Under the pieces are notes generated by a model, which saw only the letters and a program-made list of their open reading frames with translations, had not been told where the DNA came from and searched no databases. The translations under genes were made by a program, and so were the position numbers. Positions 9,259-15,901 of a stretch of 45,572 nucleotides of DNA are shown one piece after another; within the stretch, counting starts at the first letter, position 1; every line of letters begins with the position of its first letter. Source of the DNA: Fidelibacterota bacterium (GTDB lineage Bacteria; Pseudomonadota; Alphaproteobacteria; Rhodospirillales; Rhodospirillaceae); assembly GCA_947472795.1 (NCBI GenBank), contig CANJBL010000020.1, forward strand, positions 1 through 45,572, given 5' to 3'.

Positions 9259-9334
9259 CTAGTGGTTCGATTCTAACATTCGCATCTCAGTTCCGGGGAC
9301 GACTTTGCGAATGTTAGAATCAAAGGACCACTAG
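9259..9334. repeat. Extragenic nested inverted repeat (first hairpin)
   Basis: The inner arms of 16 bp (9269-9284 and 9306-9321, GATTCTAACATTCGCA and its complement) match perfectly around a 21-base loop. Outer arms CTAGTGG (9259-9265) and CCACTAG (9328-9334) enclose them. The unit lies wholly between two genes. Confidence 0.85.
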
Positions 9335-9353
9335 AAATTCGTGAATCTAGTGG
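9328..9353. repeat. Extragenic inverted repeat (middle hairpin)
   Basis: Arms CCACTAGA (9328-9335) and TCTAGTGG (9346-9353) enclose a ten-base loop. The left arm is shared with the outer arm of the first hairpin, so the two structures are mutually exclusive. Confidence 0.8.
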
Positions 9354-9359
9354 AGCTTA

Positions 9360-9415
9360 AGATTTGACATTCGCCGCCCAGTTTTTTTGCGAGCCAAATA
9401 GCGAATGTCAAATCT
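9360..9415. repeat. Extragenic inverted repeat (third hairpin)
   Basis: Arms of 15 bp (9360-9374 AGATTTGACATTCGC and 9401-9415) match perfectly around a 26-base loop. The arm is a close relative of the first hairpin's arm (both end in ACATTCGC), so the two are probably diverged copies of one palindrome family. It ends 11 bp after the stop codon of the upstream gene and may serve as its transcript end. Confidence 0.85.
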
Positions 9416-9426
9416 GCTTCACCATG

Positions 9427-10425
9427 TCAGTGAACGTGGGCAATAGCCACGTGCGACCGGCCGTTCATGCGAGCCATCTGCTTGGCGGTGAACATGGCCT
9501 GGGCAGCTTGCTGCAATAGGCGTTCAGAAGTTTCCAAGGCAACAGCAGGCGTAGCACCGCCGGTTTTCATGGCTTGGGTAGCAACGCCGCACGCGGCTGT
9601 AATGACATGATCGCCGCCGGACGTTTCAACCGAACCCGTGAGGAAATCGACGAGTTGCCGCGCTGCAGTCAAAGCCTGGTTTGCTAAAAGAAAGCCCGTC
9701 ATCAGCACTGCAAATTCATCGCCGCCCATGCGTGCCACCACGTGCGCCTGTTCGCGCGCGGCGTTGAGGCGTGCCCCAGCCGTGCGCAGGACTTCGTCCC
9801 CGGCGCTCATGCTGAAAGCTTCGTTCACAAACTTTGTGCCGTTGAGGTTGAACAATGCAACGCCGATCATTCCACCACTGCCGGCATTGTCGGTCACGGC
9901 GCGTGTGATGCTTTTCATGAAAGCCGCGCGGTTAGGCAGGCCGGTCAACGCGTCGACATAAGCGGCGCGCGCGAGCTTACTTTCGCGCCGGTGTTGGGAC
10001 AGCGCATAGCGGATAGAACGCTCGAGGCCTTCGATGGTGAGTTCGCCTTTGATAAGGAAGCTATAAGCACCATGCGCCAACGCGCCCTCGTCAATGCTGC
10101 GGTCGTCCAGCGCCGTGACGACAATGAACGGGATATCCACGTGGCAGCGGCGAGCTTCATCCATCAAATCAAAGCCGGTGTGTGGGCGCAAATAGTAGTC
10201 GGTGATGCACAGATCGACGTGGTCGCGGGTCAAGACCTGAAGCGCCGTAGGGATTGTGTCGGCATGATAGATTTGCGTCGCGGGCACACCGACTCCGCGC
10301 AGAAATCTTTTGATCAGTGCGGCATCCATCGCATTGTCTTCGAACACGAGCACGCGCAGGGAAGTGGGCGCATGAAGTGGTGGCAACAGCGTTTCTGCAA
10401 AGGCATCGGATCGGGTGGCGGTCAT
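9427..10425 (-). CDS. Response regulator with GGDEF output domain
   Basis: A 332-aa protein. Residues 23-145 form a receiver domain with acidic E29/D30, phospho-acceptor D76 (LCITDYYLRP) and K126. A GGDEF domain follows (DALTGLPNRAAF at 158-169). The motif MGGDEF (233-238) is intact, but the metal-binding D-x-D of active cyclases is N-L-N (193-195). The I-site RxxD is R-E-Q-A (224-227), so product inhibition is not expected. Activity is therefore doubtful. The ATG at 10425 is chosen because GAGGAG lies upstream; an in-frame ATG at 10473 would extend it. No histidine kinase is adjacent. It is the upstream neighbour of the receptor-like GGDEF gene. Confidence 0.88.
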   Translation of the reverse strand: MTATRSDAFAETLLPPLHAPTSLRVLVFEDNAMDAALIKRFLRGVGVPATQIYHADTIPTALQVLTRDHVDLCITDYYLRPHTGFDLMDEARRCHVDIPFIVVTALDDRSIDEGALAHGAYSFLIKGELTIEGLERSIRYALSQHRRESKLARAAYVDALTGLPNRAAFMKSITRAVTDNAGSGGMIGVALFNLNGTKFVNEAFSMSAGDEVLRTAGARLNAAREQAHVVARMGGDEFAVLMTGFLLANQALTAARQLVDFLTGSVETSGGDHVITAACGVATQAMKTGGATPAVALETSERLLQQAAQAMFTAKQMARMNGRSHVAIAHVH

Positions 10426-11122
10426 CGTGTGTCTGCTCTCCTCAGGGTATCCTTGAAGGACACCTCTCTTCATTGCCGCCAAGATAGCCCGTGAGGGGTT
10501 GATAGTTCGTGAATCACTTCCGCCGCCCGGTTGGGCACGTGAGCCCAAAATTTCCCAGGTAAAACCGGGTGTTGCGGCAGTTGCGTGAAAAGCTCCTGGA
10601 ACCGGGCGCGAATCACTTTGGTGTAAAGAGAATCGCCCTCATAGGGGTGCTTTTCCACAGGGCGTGCACCGCAAAACAGCTGTAACAAATGTTCCGAATT
10701 TAGACTAACGCGTGCGGAGGTAAAAAATCTTGACTTACACGTGTACTCACCATGGCCCTGATTTATCTTTACAAAACAAATTGAATTGCCGCCGGTGGGT
10801 GCGGGTCGATACCGCGCAATATGATACGTAGGAAAAGTCAACAGTATGCAAAGCGGCGTTTAATACGGCGGAGCCGACATTCACCCTTGACACAAGAGCG
10901 CCCATGCCGTTGGTTACGCCACACTAATGGGTGGCTAGAGGGGAGTGAGATCGGGGAGTTGCCGCGACCGAACGTATGTTCGGCCTCGGGAAGGGTAGAG
11001 TATTGCCAAGCTCAGCAATGCCCTGATAGACCCTCTCCACTTCCGCCCATTAAAAAACCGAAAAATAAAAACCGAACGGCAAGTACGCTACTTACGCAAC
11101 GCTAATCAGTTCGAGTGAACGC
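10426..11122. other. Long gap before tonB
   Basis: About 700 bp with no convincing gene. Open frames in it (10470-10841 minus, 10821-11105 plus) have biased composition and weak starts and were rejected. A small inverted repeat (CCGAAC-GTAT-GTTCGG, 10968-10983) lies about 140 bp before tonB and could be an operator. The promoter of the tonB locus should lie in the right part of this gap, but no clear -10/-35 pair was seen. Confidence 0.4.
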
Positions 11123-11755
11123 ATGGAATCTTATTCATCCCAGTCCTATCCGCAGACCAATTATCGGCGGTTGGGCGGATTTGTTTTTGTCGTACTACTC
11201 CACATCCTGCTCCTCTGGGCCCTGCAATCGGGTCTGGCGAAGACGATCGTGAACCGCCTGGCGGATCCGTTCGAAACACGCCTTATCGAAGAAGAGAAGG
11301 TCGAGATCGAAGAGCCGCCGCCGCCGCCGCCCAAATTCACGGCACCGGCAGCAGTGTTCGTGGATATGCCCACCGTGGCGATCACGGAAAGCGCACCCAC
11401 GACGACGATTACTCAGACCGCGGCTCCGCCGAAGGTCGCGCCTCCGCCACCAAAGGCCGACGTCGTTATTGCGCCGAAGTCCAACCCGCGTAACCCCATC
11501 ACGCAGCCTGAATATCCGACGATGTCTCGTCGTCTGGGTGAAGAAGGCATCGTGATCTTGTTGCTGACGGTGGACGAAGACGGTCGTGTGACTGAATCCA
11601 AGGTCGACACCACCAGCGGCTTCGATCGTCTCGACGAAGCTGCTTTGAAGGAATCACTGCGGCCGCGCCTGTGGAGATTCGTTCCGGGGACGATCAACGG
11701 CAAAGCCTCCGCGATGCAGTTCAAGTTCCGAGTTGTTTTCAAGATTGAGAAGTAG
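11123..11755 (+). CDS. tonB: TonB family energy-transducer protein
   Basis: A 210-aa protein with a short cytoplasmic start, one transmembrane helix (about 17-38), an acidic and proline-rich periplasmic spacer (EIEEPPPPPPKF, then APPKVAPPPPKAD), and a C-terminal TonB domain (about 128-210). That domain has the typical PEYPTMSRRLGEEGIV, an LTVDEDGRV strand and a final FRVVFKIEK. TonB passes proton-motive force from ExbB-ExbD to outer-membrane receptors. It is the first gene of a tonB-exbB-exbD-exbD-TPR locus, with 72 bp to exbB. No TonB-dependent receptor is present in the window, so the substrate is unknown. Confidence 0.95.
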   Translation: MESYSSQSYPQTNYRRLGGFVFVVLLHILLLWALQSGLAKTIVNRLADPFETRLIEEEKVEIEEPPPPPPKFTAPAAVFVDMPTVAITESAPTTTITQTAAPPKVAPPPPKADVVIAPKSNPRNPITQPEYPTMSRRLGEEGIVILLLTVDEDGRVTESKVDTTSGFDRLDEAALKESLRPRLWRFVPGTINGKASAMQFKFRVVFKIEK

Positions 11756-11827
11756 TCGGCCTAGGGCAGCGGGGCTGTTCCGGCTGTGGGGTCAAATTTG
11801 AGTAAAGAGTTTAGTGAGGATCAAACA

Positions 11828-12721
11828 ATGAAGACGAACGACACCTTTGGTTCCAAGATGACGGCCTGGATTTCGGCCATCGCTCTCGTAGCGGTTCTGG
11901 CCGGCGCTTCCGCCGTCCGCGCCCAGGACGCCGCTGCTCCGGCCGCTCCGGCTGCCGATGCCGCCGCCGCGCCCGCGGCTGACGCTTCTGCTGCTCCGGC
12001 CGCTGACGCTTCTGCTGCTCCGGCTGCTGCTGCCCTTCCGGGTGCCGGCGCAGTTGTTGAAAACCCCTACGGTATCGAACACCTTTGGAAAGAAGGGGAT
12101 ATGGTAGGCCGCAGCGTTCTCGTCATTCTCGTCATTATGTCGGCCGGTACTTGGTACATCTCTCTGATGCGCATAATCGACCAGACCATCCTTATGAAAC
12201 AGGCTAATACAGCGCAGAAGAATTTCTGGGCTGCCGGTTCCTTGAAGGACGGCATCAACAAGCTGGAACCCAACAGTGCCTTCCGCGCCATCGTCGCTGA
12301 TGGCCTGAAGGCTGCCGAACACCATGATGGCAAGCTCACGGACCAGATCGACATGAACGAGTGGGTGTCGATGTCCCTGCAGCGCGCCAGCGACAACATT
12401 AACTTCAAGCTCCAGTCCGGCGTGGCGTTCCTCGCCTCGGTTGGCTCGGTGGCTCCGTTCGTTGGTCTGTTCGGCACGGTGTGGGGCATTCTGAAAGCCC
12501 TTATCGCCATCGGCGTTGCCGGTCAGGTGTCGATCGATAAGGTCGCCGGTCCTCTGGGTGAAGCGCTCATCATGACCGCCGTTGGTCTCGCTGTCGCCGT
12601 CCCGGCGGTGCTGTGCTACAACCTCATCGTCCGCCGCAACAAGGTGGCTCTGGAACGCGTGCGTAACTTCAGCGCTGACGTTCATGCCGTTCTGCTCGCC
12701 GGCGGCGCAAAACGCGCCTAA
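11828..12721 (+). CDS. exbB: ExbB/TolQ/MotA-family proton channel with Ala/Pro-rich extension
   Basis: A 297-aa ExbB. The ATG at 11828 has GTGAGGA before it; an upstream in-frame start lacks support. A signal-like hydrophobic N-terminus (to about residue 35, ending VRAQDA) precedes an Ala/Pro/Asp-rich stretch. This stretch is partly encoded by two tandem copies of a 24-bp unit (11978-12025). Three transmembrane segments follow (about 88-108, 197-220, 240-265). The segment GSVAPFVGLFGTVWGIL is the conserved core of the family. ExbB forms a pentamer around ExbD and drives TonB. The extension resembles other long alphaproteobacterial ExbB proteins. Confidence 0.95.
   Translation: MKTNDTFGSKMTAWISAIALVAVLAGASAVRAQDAAAPAAPAADAAAAPAADASAAPAADASAAPAAAALPGAGAVVENPYGIEHLWKEGDMVGRSVLVILVIMSAGTWYISLMRIIDQTILMKQANTAQKNFWAAGSLKDGINKLEPNSAFRAIVADGLKAAEHHDGKLTDQIDMNEWVSMSLQRASDNINFKLQSGVAFLASVGSVAPFVGLFGTVWGILKALIAIGVAGQVSIDKVAGPLGEALIMTAVGLAVAVPAVLCYNLIVRRNKVALERVRNFSADVHAVLLAGGAKRA
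11978..12025 (+). repeat. Tandem 24-bp repeat in exbB
   Basis: Two consecutive copies of a 24-base unit beginning GCTGACGCTTCTGCTGCTCC, differing only in the last base, encode ADASAAPA twice. The unit lies in the low-complexity Ala/Pro-rich linker, where length variation between strains would be tolerated. Confidence 0.85.
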
Positions 12722-12728
12722 TTGAACA

Positions 12729-12768
12729 AAGGGGCGCTTCCGGAAACGGAAGCGCCCCTTATTTCTTC
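12729..12768 (+). terminator. Intercistronic hairpin between exbB and the first exbD
   Basis: A 14-bp perfect stem (AAGGGGCGCTTCCG and its complement) with a GAAA tetraloop, followed by TTATTTCTT. The U-tract is interrupted, so termination is probably partial. In this position it could lower exbD expression relative to exbB, or protect the exbB transcript's 3' end. ExbB is needed in excess over ExbD in the complex. Confidence 0.7.
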
Positions 12769-12803
12769 TGAATTCGTGAGTTTCCAATTAGGAGTTCGTT
12801 GCC

Positions 12804-13235
12804 ATGGGCATGAGTGTTGGCTCATCATCTGAAGAAGATGCAGTAAACTCGACCATCAACACCACGCCACTCGTGGACGTCATGTTGGTGCTCCTGATCA
12901 TCTTCCTCATCACCATTCCTGTCGTTGTGAAGACCGTGCCGCTCAAGCTGCCGACGGTCTCCAACGAAGTCACCAAGACCAAGCCCGAAAACATCATTAT
13001 CGAAATCAGCTCTGACGGTAAGACCTACTGGAATCAGCAGTTGATTCGTTTTGATGGTTTGTTGCCGCGCGTGCAGCAGGTCGCGGTCATCGTGCCGCAG
13101 CCCGAAGTCCACATTCGTGGGGACAAGGATGCGCGTTATGAATTCATCGGCCGCGTCGTGGCCACCGTTCAGCGCGGCGGCATCCTGAAGGTCGGTTTCA
13201 TCACCGACCCCGAGATGCACGACATCGGCAAATAA
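12804..13235 (+). CDS. exbD: ExbD/TolR family protein, first copy
   Basis: A 143-aa protein with a short cytoplasmic start, one transmembrane helix with the essential Asp (NTTPLVDVMLVLLIIF), and a periplasmic domain ending EFIGRVVATVQRGGILKVGF. ExbD works with ExbB and TonB in proton-driven transport. AGGAG lies before the ATG. It is separated from exbB by 82 bp that hold a strong hairpin, and from the second exbD by 23 bp. It shares the opening MGMSVGS with its neighbour, which points to duplication, but the periplasmic parts have diverged strongly. Confidence 0.95.
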   Translation: MGMSVGSSSEEDAVNSTINTTPLVDVMLVLLIIFLITIPVVVKTVPLKLPTVSNEVTKTKPENIIIEISSDGKTYWNQQLIRFDGLLPRVQQVAVIVPQPEVHIRGDKDARYEFIGRVVATVQRGGILKVGFITDPEMHDIGK

Positions 13236-13258
13236 ACGTTTAAGCGGAGATTTAAACT

Positions 13259-13687
13259 ATGGGTATGAGCGTAGGATCGGCTTCGGGTGAATCCGAAGTG
13301 ATGGTGGAAATGAACACCACGCCGTTGATCGACGTGATGCTTGTGCTGCTCATCATGTTCATTATGAGCCTGCCTATTCAGACTCACGCCGTGAAATTGG
13401 ATATGCCGCGTCCGAACTCGAACGCGAAGCCGTCGACGCCTCCGGGTGTTGTCGACCTCGAAATCGACTTCGACAACACTATCATGTGGAACGGCAACAC
13501 GGTTGATAACCTGGATACGTTGGCGCGCTACCTGGCGAGCGTCGCAGCCAAGGACAACCAAGACGAAGTCCACCTGCGTCCAAACCGCCTGTCCAAGTAC
13601 GACACTGTGGCCAAGGTGCTTGCGATCGCGCAGCGTCTGGGCGTGAAGAAAATCGGTTTCGTCGGCAACGAACAGTTCCTGCAGTAA
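13259..13687 (+). CDS. exbD: ExbD/TolR family protein, second copy
   Basis: A 142-aa ExbD paralogue. The membrane helix again carries the proton-path Asp (NTTPLIDVMLVLLIMF). The periplasmic domain has DLEIDFDNTIMWNG and ends RLGVKKIGFVGNEQFLQ. GGAG precedes the ATG. Both copies keep the key Asp, so neither looks inactive. Pairs of exbD genes after one exbB are known from other Proteobacteria, where the second copy may be needed only for particular substrates. That role is not shown here. Confidence 0.94.
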   Translation: MGMSVGSASGESEVMVEMNTTPLIDVMLVLLIMFIMSLPIQTHAVKLDMPRPNSNAKPSTPPGVVDLEIDFDNTIMWNGNTVDNLDTLARYLASVAAKDNQDEVHLRPNRLSKYDTVAKVLAIAQRLGVKKIGFVGNEQFLQ

Positions 13688-13696
13688 GGAATGGTC

Positions 13697-13731
13697 GCGA
13701 GTTGGGCCCGCCTTAAAAGGGCCCAATTCGC
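13697..13731. terminator. Hairpin after the second exbD
   Basis: A 13-bp stem (13697-13709 with 13719-13731, core TTGGGCCC/GGGCCCAA, one G-T wobble) around a nine-base loop. There is no T-run, so it is more likely an mRNA-stabilising or attenuating structure than a full terminator. Confidence 0.5.
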
Positions 13732-13818
13732 CGGAGAAACTATGGGCATTGGGACACGGGGAGTGCCGTCCGGTTTTTGTGGCGGCGTTCCTTTTTTATG
13801 TTTGAGAGAGGACACACC

Positions 13819-15072
13819 ATGAAAAACATCACTGTCTCGCGTATCGTTTTGTCGATGATGCTGGCTGCCGGCGTAGCCGGAGCAGGCATTGCCGCTGCTC
13901 CCCAATCGGTTTTGGCTGCGGAAGCCAAGCCGACTGTCAGCCCTGCAGTTGGTAAGCCGCTCCAGGAAGCGCAAAAGCTGCTCACTGCCGGCGATGCCAA
14001 GGGCGCGGTTGCCAAGGCTCAGGAAGCTGTTGGTCTTGCCAAGACCCCTTATGAACAGCTCGTCGCGAACCAGATCCTGGCCAACGCCGCGCTCAAGGCG
14101 GGCGATATGGCGGGCGCCGTGAAGGGTCTGGAAGTGATGATTGCCTCTCCTCAGCTGCCGGCCGACCAGAAGACTTCGCTGCGCAAGACGGTGATTCAGA
14201 TCTACTACCAGGCGAAGAATTACCCGAAGACCATCGAAGCTGCGAACGCGTACCTGAAGGAAAATCCGGGTGATTCCGAAATCCCCGTCCTGGTAGCGCA
14301 GAGCTATTACCTGCAGAACGATTTCAAGAAGGCGTCCGAGTCCTTGCGTCAGGTCGTGAAGAGCGCCGACGCTGCCGGCCGTCCTGTGAAGGAAGACACC
14401 CTACAGTTGCTCATGAGCGCCGACTACCAGCTCAAGAACGATGACGGCGTGAAGCAGACCCTCGAAATGATGGTCGCTCGCTATCCGAAGCCGCAGTATA
14501 TGCGTGATTTCGTTGCTATGAACGAGAAGGCCCTGCGCAGCGGCACACCGAGCACCAAGACCACGCTCGATATCTACGTCATCAAGTACAACGCCGGCCT
14601 GCTGCAGAAGCCGGAAGACTACACCGGCCTCGCCGAACTGGCGATTCAGGATGGTCTGCCGGGCCTGGCCAAAAAGGTCATGGAAAAGGGCGCGACGGAT
14701 GGCGTCCTCGGTAAGGAAGGCAAAGATCGCGAAGCGCGCATGTTGAACATGGCGGCCACGCAGGCCGATACCGACCTCAAGAATATCGCCAAGGGCGAAT
14801 CCGAAGCCACGAAGGCCAAAACGGGCGAAGCTCTGATCAAGTACGGCGAAGCCTATTGGAGCTATGGCCAGTACGATAAGGCCATCGCGGCCACTCAAGC
14901 CGGCATCGCCAAGGGCGTGACCGATAAGGACGATGCTCAGCTCCGCCTCGGCATCGCTTATCTGGCCGCCGGTCAGCGCCCGAAGGCCCTGGAAGCCTGG
15001 AAAGCGATTACGCCTGGTACCGTAGCCGCTCAGCTGGCTTCCATGTGGAAGCTGCAGAAGGCTTCTGCCTAA
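13819..15072 (+). CDS. Exported TPR-repeat protein of the TonB/Exb locus
   Basis: A 417-aa protein with an N-terminal signal peptide (about residues 1-34, ending SVLAAEA), followed by helical tetratricopeptide-type repeats. Clear repeat-like pieces are AQKLLTAGDAKGAVAKAQEA, QIYYQAKNYPKTIEAANAYL, AQSYYLQNDFKKASESL and, near the end, GEAYWSYGQYDKAIAATQAG and RLGIAYLAAGQRPKALEAW. The ATG at 13819 follows GAGAGAGGA. TPR proteins linked to TonB-ExbB-ExbD are known to assist TonB-dependent transport in some bacteria; the same role is inferred here from position. The strong terminator after it marks the end of the locus. Confidence 0.88.
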   Translation: MKNITVSRIVLSMMLAAGVAGAGIAAAPQSVLAAEAKPTVSPAVGKPLQEAQKLLTAGDAKGAVAKAQEAVGLAKTPYEQLVANQILANAALKAGDMAGAVKGLEVMIASPQLPADQKTSLRKTVIQIYYQAKNYPKTIEAANAYLKENPGDSEIPVLVAQSYYLQNDFKKASESLRQVVKSADAAGRPVKEDTLQLLMSADYQLKNDDGVKQTLEMMVARYPKPQYMRDFVAMNEKALRSGTPSTKTTLDIYVIKYNAGLLQKPEDYTGLAELAIQDGLPGLAKKVMEKGATDGVLGKEGKDREARMLNMAATQADTDLKNIAKGESEATKAKTGEALIKYGEAYWSYGQYDKAIAATQAGIAKGVTDKDDAQLRLGIAYLAAGQRPKALEAWKAITPGTVAAQLASMWKLQKASA

Positions 15073-15097
15073 CATTTTTGGCTTAGACGCCAACTTG

Positions 15098-15135
15098 AAC
15101 GCCGGACTGGGAAACTGGTCCGGCGTTTTGCTTTT
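15098..15135 (+). terminator. Intrinsic terminator of the tonB/exb locus
   Basis: A ten-bp stem (AACGCCGGAC with GTCCGGCGTT, 15098-15107 and 15118-15127), a ten-base loop, then TTTTGCTTTT. Confidence 0.85.
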
Positions 15136-15375
15136 GAGGCGCGTTTCTTCCGAGGCATGGGCCGGCTTTAAATGTCGACTTTGGGTGACATTTCTCAACC
15201 CTCGCCCCTATATAACCGTTGGAGCCGCTGCTAAGCCTCCAGTCGCCACAATTAAGCCTCCAAGAGGGGGCACTTTGTAGTTGAGCGGCGGGAGAAACCA
15301 GCGCTTCCCTTGAACGCGGTGAGGACTGGATTATTCTAGCCCCTTAGACATATGGCCATGCGGGAGGATTGCGGC

Positions 15376-15867
15376 ATGATGACCAGACGCTTCTTTTTGA
15401 ACAGCGGCGTGGCTGCTCTGACATTTCTGAGTTTAGCCGGCCGTATGGGCTTTGCCCGGGCCGCCGCTCAGGCTTTTGAAGTGACCCACACGGAAGAAGA
15501 ATGGAAAAAGATCTTGAACGCGGATCAGTTCGCGGTGCTGCGTAAGGCGGCCACGGAGCGTCCGGGATCTTCGCCTTTGCTGAATGAACACCGCCGCGGC
15601 ACCTTTGGGTGTGCGGGTTGCCAACTTGATCTGTTCGATTCAACGACCAAATTCGAAAGCGGTACAGGTTGGCCGAGCTTCTGGAAGCCCTTGGATAACG
15701 CAGTTCTCAGCGACAAGGACACGTCCTATGGCATGATCCGGACAGCGGTGAACTGCCGGCGTTGCGGTGGCCACTTAGGTCATGTTTTTGACGACGGTCC
15801 GAAGCCGACAGGTTTGCGCTACTGCATGAATGGCACGGCGATGACCTTCAAACCGATTGCAGCCTAA
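15376..15867 (+). CDS. msrB: Tat-exported peptide-methionine (R)-S-oxide reductase
   Basis: A 163-aa MsrB with a twin-arginine signal (MTRRFFLNSGVAALTFLSL, then cleavage near ARAAAQA), so it should act in the periplasm after folding in the cytoplasm. Zinc cysteines are in CAGC and CRRC, the pocket is GTGWPSF, and active-site GGHLGHVF and catalytic Cys150 (LRYCMNG) are intact. GGAGG lies ahead of the two adjacent ATGs (15376 and 15379). It is followed after 34 bp by the CcdA-thioredoxin fusion gene and then msrA, which together form an envelope methionine-repair operon. Tat export is consistent with a cofactor (zinc) inserted before transport. Confidence 0.95.
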   Translation: MMTRRFFLNSGVAALTFLSLAGRMGFARAAAQAFEVTHTEEEWKKILNADQFAVLRKAATERPGSSPLLNEHRRGTFGCAGCQLDLFDSTTKFESGTGWPSFWKPLDNAVLSDKDTSYGMIRTAVNCRRCGGHLGHVFDDGPKPTGLRYCMNGTAMTFKPIAA

Positions 15868-15901
15868 CTGACATCACTCCTTCTTCTATAAAGGTCGCGG
15901 C

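Noticed and set aside
10470-10841. Minus-strand open frame of 123 codons upstream of the response regulator
   Set aside because: It overlaps the probable promoter and leader of the response regulator, has no good ribosome site and no recognisable protein features.
10821-11105. Plus-strand open frame of 94 codons before tonB
   Set aside because: Arg/Pro/Gln-rich composition without domain features and no ribosome site; likely chance in GC-rich DNA.
11792-12787. Long open frame antisense to exbB (331 codons)
   Set aside because: Shadow of a clearly coding ExbB gene; Ser/Arg/Gly-rich low-complexity product.
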